This document shows, piece after piece, positions 41,075 to 50,160 of a stretch of DNA of 64,000 nucleotides. Source of the DNA: Streptomyces liliiviolaceus (GTDB taxonomy: Bacteria; Actinomycetota; Actinomycetes; Streptomycetales; Streptomycetaceae). The stretch covers positions 558,001-622,000 of the forward strand of contig NZ_JAGPYQ010000002.1 in NCBI RefSeq assembly GCF_018070025.1. Direction: 5' to 3'. The notes beneath the pieces are model-generated. The model did no database searches, was not told the DNA's origin, and saw only the letters and a list, made by a program, of their open reading frames with translations. Positions within the stretch are counted from its first letter, which is position 1; each line of letters starts with the position of its first letter. Position numbers and translations under genes: made by a program.

Positions 41075-42664
41075 ATGAAGTCCCCCGTTTCCTCCCTTCC
41101 GCCCGGCCGACGGCGGCCCCGCACGACGTCCGCCCTGCTGCTGGCGGGCACGGTGCTGGTGTCCAGTGGCTGCGCCGTGGCCAACAGCGCCGGCGGTGAC
41201 GCCGGCGAGGCCGACGGCCGCACACTGCGCGTGGTGCTCACCCAGGAACCACCGACGCTGGAGCCCTGCGAGGCCTCGCTGACCAGTACCGGCGTCGTCG
41301 TCCGGTCCAACATCACCGAGCCGCTCGTCGAACGCGATCCCGACTCGGGCGAACTGCACCCGCTGCTCGCGACCGGCTGGAAGCAGACCGGGCCGCGCAC
41401 CTGGACCTTCGACACCCGCAGCGGGGTCACCTTCCACAACGGTGAGCCGTTCACCGCGAAGGACGCCGCCTTCTCCATCGACCGGGCGGTCAACTCCGAC
41501 CTCGCCTGCAATGTCGAGGGCTATGTCTTCGGCGACGACGACCTGAAGGTGAAGGCGGTCGACGACGACCGGCTGACCGTCACCACGCCCGAGCCCGACC
41601 CCATCCTGCCGCTGCGGCTGAGCTTCGTGGAGATCGTGCCGCGCTCCACCAGTACCGAGGCCAAGGTGCGCGTCCCGATCGGGACCGGCCCGTACGCCGT
41701 GCGCTCGTGGCAGGCCGGCACCGCGATCTCCCTCAACCGCTACGACGACTACTGGGGCAAGGCTCCCGCCTTCCCCCGGGCCCGTTACGTCTGGCGCAGC
41801 GACGCGAGCGTCCGGGCCGCCATGATCGACAAGGACGAGGCGGAGATCGCCGTCGCGCTCGACTCGATGGAGGCCGAGAAGGACACGACCGCCTCCTATC
41901 CCAACAACGAGACGACCGCGCTGCGGCTGGACGGCCGCGAGGCGCCGCTCGACGATCTGCGGGTGCGCCGGGCGATCGACCTGGCCGTCGACCGCCAGGG
42001 CATCATCGACGCCCTGCTCGGCGGACTGGCCGAACCCGCCGGCCAGCTGGTGCCGCCCGGAGTGGTGGGGCACAGCGACGCGATCGAGCCGACCCGCCAG
42101 GACGTGGACAAGGCCCGCGCCCTGGTGGAGGAGGCGAAGGCCGACGGCGTACCCACCGGCCGCACCATCACCCTGGTCGCCCGCAACGGCATGTTCTCCG
42201 GGGTGTCGGAGACCGCCGAGGCGCTGCAGTACCAGATGAAGGAGATCGGGCTGAGCGTCAAGGTGCGCATGGCCGACACCGCCACCCAGCTCCAGTACCA
42301 GCTGAGGCCGCTGCCCAAGAACGTCGGGCCCATCGCCCTGCTGATCATGCACGGCAACCAGGCCGGTGACGCGGCCTTCACCGCCAGCCAGTACCTGCTC
42401 AGCGACGGCCCGCAGTCCACCTTCGGGAGCAAGGAACTCGACCGGCGGATCGCCGACGCGGGCCTGCTGTCCGGCGAGAAGCGCCAGCGGGCCTTCGCCG
42501 AGCTGCTCGCCGACCAGAACGACACCGTCGTCCAGTACACCCACATCGCCCATATGAGCGGACTGCTCGGACTGTCACCGTCGATCCGCTACGAACCGAA
42601 CTCCGCCACCGGCGACGAAATGCGGCTGGCCGAGGTCGGCCCCGCCGAGGGGGCGAAGGACTGA
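41075..42664 (+). CDS. Family 5 substrate-binding lipoprotein (Dpp/Opp type)
   Basis: A 529-residue extracellular binding protein. The signal peptide (RTTSALLLAGTVLVSSGC) ends in the lipobox VSSGC. The mature protein has the SBP_bac_5 features LRVVLTQEPPTLEPC, NITEPLVERDPDSGELHP, WTFDTRSGVTFHNGEPFTAK and RAIDLAVDRQGIIDALLGG. I take the ATG at 41075 as start; a GTG at 41039 is in frame. Family members bind peptides, nickel, opines or oligosaccharides. Placed divergently to sugar-acid enzymes, this one may bind an acidic sugar or aldobiouronate. Confidence 0.9.
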   Translation: MKSPVSSLPPGRRRPRTTSALLLAGTVLVSSGCAVANSAGGDAGEADGRTLRVVLTQEPPTLEPCEASLTSTGVVVRSNITEPLVERDPDSGELHPLLATGWKQTGPRTWTFDTRSGVTFHNGEPFTAKDAAFSIDRAVNSDLACNVEGYVFGDDDLKVKAVDDDRLTVTTPEPDPILPLRLSFVEIVPRSTSTEAKVRVPIGTGPYAVRSWQAGTAISLNRYDDYWGKAPAFPRARYVWRSDASVRAAMIDKDEAEIAVALDSMEAEKDTTASYPNNETTALRLDGREAPLDDLRVRRAIDLAVDRQGIIDALLGGLAEPAGQLVPPGVVGHSDAIEPTRQDVDKARALVEEAKADGVPTGRTITLVARNGMFSGVSETAEALQYQMKEIGLSVKVRMADTATQLQYQLRPLPKNVGPIALLIMHGNQAGDAAFTASQYLLSDGPQSTFGSKELDRRIADAGLLSGEKRQRAFAELLADQNDTVVQYTHIAHMSGLLGLSPSIRYEPNSATGDEMRLAEVGPAEGAKD

Positions 42665-42665
42665 C

Positions 42666-43595
42666 ATGATCCCCTTCCTGCGCAAACGCATGATCTCCAG
42701 CGCCGTCCCGCTGTTCTGTGTGGTGCTGGGCGTCTTCTTCCTGGCCCGGATGACCGGCAATCCGGTCGATCTCTATCTGCCCCTGAGCGCCACCGCCGAG
42801 CAGCGCGCCGAGTTCTCCGCCGCCCAGGGCTTCGACCTGTCGATCCCCGCGCAGCTGTGGAACTACCTCGTCGACGCGGCCCACCTGGACTTCGGCACCT
42901 CGCTGCGGACCGGGCAGCCGGCGACCGAGATGGTGCTCGACGCCTTCCCGGTCACCCTGCAGCTCGCCGGGGTGACCATGCTGCTCGCGATCGCCGGAGC
43001 GCTGCTGGTCGGCAGCCTGGCCGCGTACCGCCCCAACTCCCTGGTCGACCGGATCGCCAGCCTGCTGTCGATGACGGCCGCCAGCATCCCCGACTTCTGG
43101 TTCGCCATCATGGGCGTCCTCGTCTTCGGGGTGAGCCTCGGCTGGCTGCCGACCTCCGGCACGCTCGGCGGACCCGAGATCTGGATCCTGCCCGTCGCCA
43201 CCCTGCTGATCCGGCCCTTCGGCGTGCTGGTCCAGGTGGTGCGCGGCAGCATGGTCACCGCGCTCTCCGCCCCCTACGTCAAGATCGCCCGCAGCAAGGG
43301 CGCCACGCCCCGGCGGGTGATCTTCGGGCACGCCCTGCGCAACGCGGTGACGCCGGTGCTGACCGTGGCCGGCGACCTGGCGGTCGGCCTGGTCAACGGC
43401 GCGGTGATCGTCGAGACGATCTTCGGCTGGCCGGGCATCGGCAAACTCATGATCGACTCCATCCTGCAGCGCGACTTCGCGGTCCTCCAGGCGGCCGTGC
43501 TCCTCACCGCGGTGACGATCTTCGCGCTGAACATCCTGGTCGACGTCTGTCACGCGCTGACCGACCCCCGTGTGCGACTGGCGGTGCCGGCGTGA
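42666..43595 (+). CDS. ABC importer permease, DppB type
   Basis: A 309-residue permease with six transmembrane helices. The N-terminal FLRKRMISSAVPLFCVVLGV is typical of DppB, and the ATPase-docking loop is VKIARSKGATPRRVIFGHAL followed by RNAVTPVLT. The periplasmic loop after helix 1 has the family's STAEQRAEF-like segment. It starts one base after the binding-protein stop codon and ends overlapping the next permease region, so the operon is tight. Confidence 0.93.
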   Translation: MIPFLRKRMISSAVPLFCVVLGVFFLARMTGNPVDLYLPLSATAEQRAEFSAAQGFDLSIPAQLWNYLVDAAHLDFGTSLRTGQPATEMVLDAFPVTLQLAGVTMLLAIAGALLVGSLAAYRPNSLVDRIASLLSMTAASIPDFWFAIMGVLVFGVSLGWLPTSGTLGGPEIWILPVATLLIRPFGVLVQVVRGSMVTALSAPYVKIARSKGATPRRVIFGHALRNAVTPVLTVAGDLAVGLVNGAVIVETIFGWPGIGKLMIDSILQRDFAVLQAAVLLTAVTIFALNILVDVCHALTDPRVRLAVPA

Positions 43596-43609
43596 GCGAA
43601 GGAAGCACC

Positions 43610-44632
43610 ATGCCCCGAAAAGAACCCACGACCGCGGATCCCGAGGTGGGCCCCTCCGCGGACGCCACCGTGGGCACCCCCACGGACCCCACCGCTTCCG
43701 GTGCCGACGGTGCCTCCGCGGCCCGCCGGGCGAACTGGTGGCGGATGCTGGGCCGCGACCGTGCGGCGGCCGTCGCCGCCGTCGTCCTCTCGCTGGTCGT
43801 CCTCGTGGCGCTGTTCGGGCGGCTCGTCATCGGCGACCGGGCGCAGCGGCAGGACCTGGACGCGTCCCTGCGGCCACCGTCCCTGGACCACGGGGTGTAC
43901 GGGCTGTTCGGCACCGACGTCCTCGGGCGCAGCGTGCTGGCCCGGCTGGTCGACGCCGCCGCGACGACCCTGTCCGTGGCCGTCCCCGCCGTACTGTGCT
44001 CGCTGCTGATCGGCTCGGCGCTCGGCCTGTGGGCCGGCTACCACGGGGGCCGCCGCGAAAGTCTCGCCCTGCGCGTCGCCGACGTGATCCTCAGCTTCCC
44101 CTCCCTGCTGATCGCGGTGGTGGTGCTGTACGTGTTCTCGCCGAGCGCGCTGAACATCGTGCTGATCCTCGCGGTGGCCCGTGTACCGGTGTATCTGCGC
44201 ACCGCGCGGGCGGAAGCGGCCGAACTGCGCAGCCGGCTGTTCGTGGACGCGGCCCGTACCTTCGGCACCCCGAGCCGGCACATCATCCACCGGCACATCC
44301 TGCCGATCGCCCTGCCGACCCTGCTGACGGTCGCCACGCTCGACTTCTGCTTCGTCATGCTCACCGAGTCGTCGCTCAGCTTCCTGGGCATCGGCATCCA
44401 GCCGCCGGACGTCAGCTGGGGCCTGATGGTCGCCCAGGGCCGGCAGTACCTCCAGACCGCCTGGTGGATCACCGTGCTCCCGGGGCTCGCCATCGTGTTC
44501 ACGACCGTGTCCGCCACGGTGCTCGCCGCCTGGGTCCGCATGGCCACCGACCCCGCCCAGCGCTGGCGACTGACGCTGCCCACCAAGCGCCGCGGTGCCT
44601 CCGCCGCCGTACCCCCGGAGCTGATCCCGTGA
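43610..44632 (+). CDS. ABC importer permease, DppC type
   Basis: A 340-residue permease. The first 45 residues are a Pro/Thr/Ala-rich cytosolic tail (TVGTPTDPTASGADGASAAR), longer than usual. Then comes the OppC-type start RDRAAAVAAVVLSLVVLVAL, the periplasmic GLFGTDVLGRSVLARLV, and the docking loop VDAARTFGTPSRHIIHRHIL. The ATG at 43610 has AAGGAAG upstream; a GTG at 43592 overlapping the previous stop (GTGA) would add six residues and is equally possible. Confidence 0.92.
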   Translation: MPRKEPTTADPEVGPSADATVGTPTDPTASGADGASAARRANWWRMLGRDRAAAVAAVVLSLVVLVALFGRLVIGDRAQRQDLDASLRPPSLDHGVYGLFGTDVLGRSVLARLVDAAATTLSVAVPAVLCSLLIGSALGLWAGYHGGRRESLALRVADVILSFPSLLIAVVVLYVFSPSALNIVLILAVARVPVYLRTARAEAAELRSRLFVDAARTFGTPSRHIIHRHILPIALPTLLTVATLDFCFVMLTESSLSFLGIGIQPPDVSWGLMVAQGRQYLQTAWWITVLPGLAIVFTTVSATVLAAWVRMATDPAQRWRLTLPTKRRGASAAVPPELIP

Positions 44633-45654
44633 CGACCACCGCCGCGCCCTCGCCGGCCGCCGCCGACCTGCCCGACGACACCCCCGCCCTCGACGTCGAA
44701 GGGCTCCGCGTCGACCTGAGCACACCCTCCGGACGGGTACGCGCCGTCGACGGCGTCAGTTTCAGCGTCCGCCGCGGGCGTACCCTCGCCCTCCTCGGCG
44801 AGTCCGGCTGCGGCAAGTCGATGACCGCGCTGTCGGTCGTGGGGCTGCTGGACCCCGCGGCCGAGGTGACCGGCGGCGCCGTCCGGGTCAGGGGCGACGA
44901 CACGCTCCGGATGAGCCCGGCGGAGCGCCGGAAACTCGCCGGACCGGTGCTGTCGATCGTGTTCCAGGACGCCCTGACCGCCCTCAACCCGGTCCAGCCG
45001 GTCGGCCGGCAGATCGGTGAGCCGTTCCGCATCCACCGCGGGCTCTCCCGGCGCGAGGCGCACGAGAAGGCGATCGAGCTGATGACCCGGGTGGGCATCC
45101 CGGAGCCTCGGCAGCGGGCCCGTTCCTATCCGCACCAGTTCTCCGGCGGCATGCGGCAGCGGCTGCTGATCGCGATGGCCGTCGCCCTCGACCCCGACGT
45201 CCTGATCGCCGACGAGCCCACCACCGCGCTCGACGTGACCGTGCAGGCGCAGATCATGCGGCTGCTGCGGGACCTCCAGGACGAGCGGGAGATGGCCCTC
45301 GTCCTGATCACCCACGATCTGGCGGTGGTCGCCCAGCGCGCGGACGACGTGGTCGTCATGTACGCGGGCACGGTCGTCGAGAACGGCCCGGTGCGCGAGG
45401 TCTTCGCCGCCCCCCGTCATCCCTACACCCGGGGGCTGCTCGACTCGGTGCCGGAACACGCCGTACGCGGGCGTCCGCTGCCCGCCGTGCCGGGCAGCCC
45501 GCCCGAACTGAGCGCGGTGCCGACCGGGTGCGTGTTCCAGGACCGCTGTCCGCTGGTGCGCGAGCGCTGCGTGCGGGAACGGCCGGTCCTGCGCGCGTCG
45601 GGCGAGGGCCGCACGGCAGCCTGCCACTTCTCCGAGGAGCTCGACCGTGTCTGA
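44629..45654 (+). CDS. ABC importer ATPase, DppD type
   Basis: A 341-residue ATPase. Walker A is GESGCGKSMTALS, the signature FSGGMRQRLLIAMAVALDP and Walker B VLIADEPTTALD. The C-terminal oligopeptide-importer extension with conserved Cys is present (PTGCVFQDRCPLVRERC), the site that holds an iron-sulfur cluster in some DppD/F proteins. The GTG at 44629 overlaps the previous stop (GTGA) with GGAG eight bases upstream. Confidence 0.94.
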   Translation: MTTTAAPSPAAADLPDDTPALDVEGLRVDLSTPSGRVRAVDGVSFSVRRGRTLALLGESGCGKSMTALSVVGLLDPAAEVTGGAVRVRGDDTLRMSPAERRKLAGPVLSIVFQDALTALNPVQPVGRQIGEPFRIHRGLSRREAHEKAIELMTRVGIPEPRQRARSYPHQFSGGMRQRLLIAMAVALDPDVLIADEPTTALDVTVQAQIMRLLRDLQDEREMALVLITHDLAVVAQRADDVVVMYAGTVVENGPVREVFAAPRHPYTRGLLDSVPEHAVRGRPLPAVPGSPPELSAVPTGCVFQDRCPLVRERCVRERPVLRASGEGRTAACHFSEELDRV

Positions 45655-46726
45655 GAGCCGTACGCCTGAGGGCCGCACGCCTGAGAGCCGCATGACTGAG
45701 AGCGGCGCCACCACCCTCGTCGAGGGCCACCGCGCCGGCGCACCGGAGGAGTCCGGGCCGCTGCTGGAGGTCAGCGGCGTCACCAAGACCTTCGGCCACG
45801 GCCGCCGCCGGCTGACCGCCCTGGACGGGGTGGACATCCGGCTCGGCCGGGGCGAGACCCTCGGGCTCGTCGGCGAGTCGGGCTGCGGGAAGTCCACCCT
45901 CGCGCGGGTGCTGCTCGGCCTGGAACGGCCCGACGCGGGCACCGTACGGTTCGACGGCACCGACCCGTTCGCCCTGCGCGGCAAGGACCTGCTGGCCTGG
46001 CGCCGCCGCGTCCAGATGGTCTTCCAGGACCCTTTCGCCTCGCTCAACGCGCGGATGTCGGCCGCCGACCTGATCGGTGAGCCCTGGCGCACGCACCGGG
46101 ACGTCGTACCGGACGCGAAGGCGAGGGAGAAGCGCGTCCGTGAGCTCCTCTCCCTGGTCGGACTCCGCGACAGCGACGCCCACCGCTACCCGAACGAGTT
46201 CTCCGGCGGACAGCGCCAGCGCATCGGCATCGCCCGCGCGCTGGCCCTGGACCCCGACCTCATCGTCTGCGACGAGCCGGTCTCCGCGCTGGACCTGTCG
46301 GTGCAGGCCCAGGTCCTGAACGTCCTGTCGGAACTCCGTGAACGCCTGGGCGTCGCCTACGTCTTCATCTCCCACGACCTGTCCGTGGTGCGGTACATCT
46401 CCGACCGGGTGACCGTGATGTACCTGGGCAAGGTCGTCGAACACGGCGCGACGGAGGATGTCTTCGAGCGGCCTCGGCATCCGTACACGGGTGCGTTGAT
46501 GTCGGCGGCGCCGGTCCTGGACGCGTCCGGCGCGGCCGGGGACCGGGAGATCCAGCTGAAGGGAGAGATCCCCTCGCCCTTCGACATCCCGTCGGGGTGC
46601 CGGTTCCGCACGCGGTGTCCGCGGGCGGAGGACTTGTGCGCGGCGGAGGCTCCGCCGGTGGTTGCGCGTGGCTCCCACAGCGCGCTGTGCCACTTCCCTC
46701 TTGAGGCGGCTGCTGCGGGGGCATGA
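45647..46726 (+). CDS. ABC importer ATPase, DppF type
   Basis: A 359-residue ATPase, second of the importer pair. Walker A is GESGCGKSTLARV, signature FSGGQRQRIGIARALALDP, Walker B LIVCDEPVSALD, and the C-terminal Cys motif is PSGCRFRTRCPRAEDLC. The GTG at 45647 has GAGGAG upstream and overlaps DppD by eight bases. The first 17 residues come from a 15-base tandem repeat; an internal ATG at 45692 would remove them. It completes a five-gene importer that carries its own ATPases, unlike the arabino-sugar system nearby. Confidence 0.93.
   Translation: MSESRTPEGRTPESRMTESGATTLVEGHRAGAPEESGPLLEVSGVTKTFGHGRRRLTALDGVDIRLGRGETLGLVGESGCGKSTLARVLLGLERPDAGTVRFDGTDPFALRGKDLLAWRRRVQMVFQDPFASLNARMSAADLIGEPWRTHRDVVPDAKAREKRVRELLSLVGLRDSDAHRYPNEFSGGQRQRIGIARALALDPDLIVCDEPVSALDLSVQAQVLNVLSELRERLGVAYVFISHDLSVVRYISDRVTVMYLGKVVEHGATEDVFERPRHPYTGALMSAAPVLDASGAAGDREIQLKGEIPSPFDIPSGCRFRTRCPRAEDLCAAEAPPVVARGSHSALCHFPLEAAAAGA
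45656..45700 (+). repeat. 15-base tandem repeat at the DppF start
   Basis: Three units (45656-45670, 45671-45685, 45686-45700) of AGCCGTACGCCTGAG with small changes. They are in frame and encode repeats of RTPEG/S at the N-terminus of the ATPase. Confidence 0.8.
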
Positions 46727-46744
46727 ACGGGTGCTTCGTCGCCT

Positions 46745-46996
46745 GCGGGCCGGTGGGGGCCGTTCGCGCAGTTCCCCGCGCCCCTTGAGGGCGGGGCTGC
46801 GCCCCGGCCCCCAGGGGCGCGAGCTGCGGAGACGGGCTGCGCCCCAGCGCCCCAAGGGGCGCGGGGAACTGCGCGACCAGCCCCCACCGGACCCGCACCC
46901 GAAGAAGTACCCGTCCGCACGGCCGGCGAGGCCGGGGCGCAGCCCCGCCTCTCAGGGGCGCGGGGAACTGCGCGGCCGACCCCCACCGGCCCGCAC
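46745..46996. repeat. Mosaic of intergenic palindromic repeats
   Basis: The 322-base gap after the importer contains one forward half (46745-46785, with CGCGCAGTTCCCCGCGCCCCT) and two inverted halves (46855-46896 and 46954-46996), each flanked by GTGGGGGC or its complement. Additional GGGGCTGCGCCCC motifs fill the space. Alternative long hairpins can form between the first half and either inverted half. It probably ends the importer transcript. No gene is seen here. Confidence 0.85.
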
Positions 46997-47048
46997 CCGG
47001 ATGTAAGGTCCGCCGCAGTGGCTTCGAAGTGATGAGGAGTGATGCCCG

Positions 47049-47423
47049 GTGTCCTCGACGACCGACCCCGACTCCGCCCCACGCGTGGAACTCACCCCCG
47101 CCGCAGCCGACCTGCTGCGCAAACTGCGCGACGCGCACGGCCCGCTGATGTTCCATCAGTCGGGCGGCTGCTGCGACGGCAGCGCCCCCATGTGCTACCC
47201 GGAGGGCGAGTTCAGGACCGGCGACTCCGACGTACTGCTCGCCTCCCTGGCCGTCGACGGCGTCGCGGAACCGGTCACGTTCTGGATGTCACGGAGCCAG
47301 CACGAGGTATGGAGTCACACCAGACTGATCGTGGACGTCGTGCCGGGCCGGGGCAGCGGCTTCTCCCTGGAGGCACCCGAAGGGGTACGTTTCCTGACGC
47401 GTTCGCGCCTCGTCGGCACGTAG
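47049..47423 (+). CDS. DUF779 family protein
   Basis: A 124-residue protein of the DUF779 family. The family hallmark is MFHQSGGCCDGSAPMCYPEG, with a Cys pair and a third Cys, and a C-terminal LEAPEGVRFLTRSR. Members are often encoded next to aldehyde dehydrogenases and are thought to be accessory proteins, but the function is unproven. The GTG at 47049 has AGGAG about ten bases upstream. No aldehyde dehydrogenase is adjacent here; the nearest is 10 kb away. Confidence 0.85.
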   Translation: MSSTTDPDSAPRVELTPAAADLLRKLRDAHGPLMFHQSGGCCDGSAPMCYPEGEFRTGDSDVLLASLAVDGVAEPVTFWMSRSQHEVWSHTRLIVDVVPGRGSGFSLEAPEGVRFLTRSRLVGT

Positions 47424-47505
47424 TCATCGTCAAGGCCCCCTCTCTGTGCTGAACTCCCCTGTGTCCTGGGTCATTTGAGGAGACAGCGGAGAGAGCAGGG
47501 GCACC

Positions 47506-48759
47506 GTGACACCGATGACACCACGCACCGGACGACTCAGAACCGCACTGACGGTCTTCGCCGCATGGAGCGCGCTGGCCGGCGCCGCCCTCGTCGGGGC
47601 GGCTCCGGCCAGCGGCACGCCGACCGGCGGCGCACCGGTCTTCAGCCGGATCGCGCCGGGCGTGCGTTATACGGAGTTCGACATCCCGGCCGCGAAGGGC
47701 GTGACGCACGCCCATGTGGTCAGCGTCGATCTCGCCAACCCCAAGGTGAGCGTCGACCTGCTCCACCCGGGCGTGGTCGCGGCCCGCGCGACGGTCTCCC
47801 GGCTGGCCGACGCCCAGGGTGCCGTCGCGGGCGTCAACGGCGACTTCTTCAACATCACCGAGACCCAGCACCCGGGGGTGGAGGCGACCGGCGCCTCCGT
47901 CGGCCCGGCGATCGCGAACGGGCACACCCTCAAGGCGGCGGTCCCCAACGGCCAGCGCTTCGGTCCCGCCCTGCCGCCCGGCACGAGCACGAAGGACGTG
48001 CTCGGCGTCGGCACGGACCACAGGGCCCGCCTGGACAGCCTGGCGCTCGACGGTTCGGTCGAGACCGGCGGGACGACGCTCCCGCTCGGCGGTCTCAACC
48101 AGTACGCGCTGCCCGTGGGCTCCGTCGGCGCGTTCACCTCGGACTGGGGTCAGGTCTCCCGGGTGCGGGCCACCTGCGGGACGGACACCGACCGGGCCGC
48201 GCCCTGCAGCACGGACACCTACGAGGTGACCGTCCAGGACGGCCGGGTCGTGTCTTCGGCCGACACCCCGGGCAGCGGAACCATCGCTGCGGACACCACG
48301 GTCCTGGTCGGCCGGGAGGCGGGCGCCCAGCAGCTGCGCAAGCTGTCCGTGGGCGAGCGGGTCGTGGTGCGGCACCGACTGGTGTCGGCCGCGTCGAAGA
48401 CCCCGTACCGCTTCGCGATCGGTGGTTATCCGGTCCTGCGGGGCGGGCAGCCGCTCGCGGGGCTCGACGACGTGACGGCGGCGGTACGGACCGCTGTGGG
48501 CGTCTCCGACGGCGGGAAGCGGCTGCTGTTGCTGGCGCTCGACGGGGCGGCGGAGTTCCGCAGCGGTCTCACCATCGCGGAAGTCGCCGGTGAGATGGAG
48601 AAGTTGGGCGCGGTGGACGCGTTCAGTCTGGACGGCGGCGGTTCCACCACACTGGCCGCCCGGGAGCCCGGCTCGACCACCGCGACCGTACGCAACCACC
48701 CCAGCGGCGGAGCCGAACGCCCGGTGCCCAACGGGATCGGCGTCTTCTCCAAGGCCTGA
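47506..48759 (+). CDS. Secreted phosphodiester glycosidase-domain protein (NAGPA-like)
   Basis: A 417-residue secreted protein. A signal peptide (TALTVFAAWSALAGAALVGA) precedes a domain with GVNGDFFNITETQHPGVEAT and, near the end, DAFSLDGGGSTTLAAR and NGIGVF. These are the hallmarks of PF09992, the fold of the enzyme that uncovers mannose-6-phosphate in animals. In bacteria it is thought to cleave glycosyl phosphodiesters in wall polymers or exopolysaccharides. The middle (190-330) is an insertion not seen in all members. The start is GTG at 47506 with AGGGG upstream. Monocistronic. Confidence 0.88.
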   Translation: MTPMTPRTGRLRTALTVFAAWSALAGAALVGAAPASGTPTGGAPVFSRIAPGVRYTEFDIPAAKGVTHAHVVSVDLANPKVSVDLLHPGVVAARATVSRLADAQGAVAGVNGDFFNITETQHPGVEATGASVGPAIANGHTLKAAVPNGQRFGPALPPGTSTKDVLGVGTDHRARLDSLALDGSVETGGTTLPLGGLNQYALPVGSVGAFTSDWGQVSRVRATCGTDTDRAAPCSTDTYEVTVQDGRVVSSADTPGSGTIAADTTVLVGREAGAQQLRKLSVGERVVVRHRLVSAASKTPYRFAIGGYPVLRGGQPLAGLDDVTAAVRTAVGVSDGGKRLLLLALDGAAEFRSGLTIAEVAGEMEKLGAVDAFSLDGGGSTTLAAREPGSTTATVRNHPSGGAERPVPNGIGVFSKA

Positions 48760-48799
48760 CGTCCGTCAGAGCCCCAGGCTCGCGAGGGCATACGACTCG

Positions 48800-48994
48800 C
48801 TACGGCCTGAGGCTGCTGACGATGTCGGCCGTCGCCGTCATCCCGTCGTGGATGGTCGGCGCCATGCTGGTGCTCGCGAGATAGAAGCCGAGCAGCACGC
48901 AGACCACCGCGTGCGAGAGCTTCAGCGCGCCGTTGCGCAGGAAGACCACCGTCAGAATCACGAGCAGCAGCACCACAGAGATGGAAATAGCCAC
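48800..48994 (-). CDS. Small single- or two-helix membrane protein
   Basis: A 64-residue protein: VAISISVVLLLVILTVVFLR is a membrane helix, and HAVVCVLLGFYLASTSMAPT a second, weaker one. The GTG at 48994 has GGAGG five bases upstream. The family is widespread in Streptomyces as an uncharacterised protein, from memory. Function unknown. Confidence 0.7.
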   Translation of the reverse strand: MAISISVVLLLVILTVVFLRNGALKLSHAVVCVLLGFYLASTSMAPTIHDGMTATADIVSSLRP

Positions 48995-49133
48995 CGTCAA
49001 CCTCCTCCGCCACGCCACACCGCGGCTTTCGGCCGCAAGTGTGGCGTAGCGGGCGGTTCGTCCGTGCGGCTGACGTGTCCGCCGAACGTGTGTTGACTGC
49101 GCGTGACGGTGCGGGGCCGGACCCGCGCCCCGG

Positions 49134-50000
49134 TTACACCCGCCGCCGGGCGTCCAGGAAGGCTTCCAGGCCCGCGAGGTCGTCGGTGTTGAGGTGGTCG
49201 GCGTCCGCGGCGAGCAGTTCGCTCCAGACCGCGTCGCGGGCGGGGCCCGGCAGGTCCGGGGTGGCCCAGAAGCGGACCTTCTGCTGCCGCGAGTGCGCGG
49301 CCAGGATGATCCCGCGCAGCTTCTGACGCTCGGCCTCGGGGAACGTGCCGACGCCCTGCCAGGTGAAGTTGAGCGTCCAGTTGTCGCTGATCAGCGGGAT
49401 GAAGGAGGCCGGGGCCGGGACGGGGGCCAGCAGGTCGAGGAGGCGGCCGTCGTAGAAGGCGTGCCGTACGGTCTGGGCCTCCATGGGCACCCGGGCGGCC
49501 CGGTCGCCGGAAATCACGGCGGTCACCGCGCCGGGGAGGACGCGGCCATGGGCGTACGTCGTGAACAGGTGCCGGTAGCGGCGCAGTCGGCGGTCCAGTT
49601 CGAGGTACGTGGCCGAGCCCTCGGTCTTGATGTCGATCAGCAGCTGGAGGGGCTTGCGGTACCCCCGGTACACCGAGCCGCCGTTGCCCTTCACGCGGGC
49701 GGCGAGGGGCTTCAGGTAGAGGGATTCCAGGGTGCGGGCCGGGTCCAGCTCCACCGGGTCGTGGGCGACGAGGAGTTGGCCGTCGACGAGGTAGATGTCG
49801 GCCTCGACGCTGCCGAAGCGGTGGTCGAGCGCGTCGAACAGGGGCCGCGCGTGGAGGTAGTCGTTGTGGGCGTGGGCACGCCACAGCGGGCGCGGACGGT
49901 GCCGGTCCTCGCTCGCCTGTGCGTACGCGGGCAGGGCGATACCGCCCGCCAGTCCGGCGGCGAGGGTGGTGAGGGCTCTGCGACGGGTGGTGAGGGCCAT
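49134..50000 (-). CDS. Secreted PLC-like phosphodiesterase
   Basis: A 288-residue exported protein of the glycerophosphodiester phosphodiesterase / PI-PLC TIM-barrel class. The signal has LTTRRRALTTLAAGLAGG, a twin-arginine type. Active-site parts are RAHAHNDYLHARPL (His), GSVEADIYLVDGQLLVAHDP (metal Glu/Asp and His) and LLIDIKTEG. AHNDY at the start groups it with the AIM6-like family. The ATG at 50000 has GGGAGG five bases upstream. The substrate is unknown. Confidence 0.87.
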   Translation of the reverse strand: MALTTRRRALTTLAAGLAGGIALPAYAQASEDRHRPRPLWRAHAHNDYLHARPLFDALDHRFGSVEADIYLVDGQLLVAHDPVELDPARTLESLYLKPLAARVKGNGGSVYRGYRKPLQLLIDIKTEGSATYLELDRRLRRYRHLFTTYAHGRVLPGAVTAVISGDRAARVPMEAQTVRHAFYDGRLLDLLAPVPAPASFIPLISDNWTLNFTWQGVGTFPEAERQKLRGIILAAHSRQQKVRFWATPDLPGPARDAVWSELLAADADHLNTDDLAGLEAFLDARRRV

Positions 50001-50160
50001 GTCTGCCTCCCTGGGAATGCCGTACGGGGCCGTGGTGCGCCCCGGCCGGCGAAGTCGGGACTGGGGAGAGTATGCGGCGTGGACATGCCCAAGGAGCAGA
50101 GCCGTGCGGGGAGTTGGCCGGACTGCCGTGGTGTGTTCACTTCATCGGGCCGACGGCACG

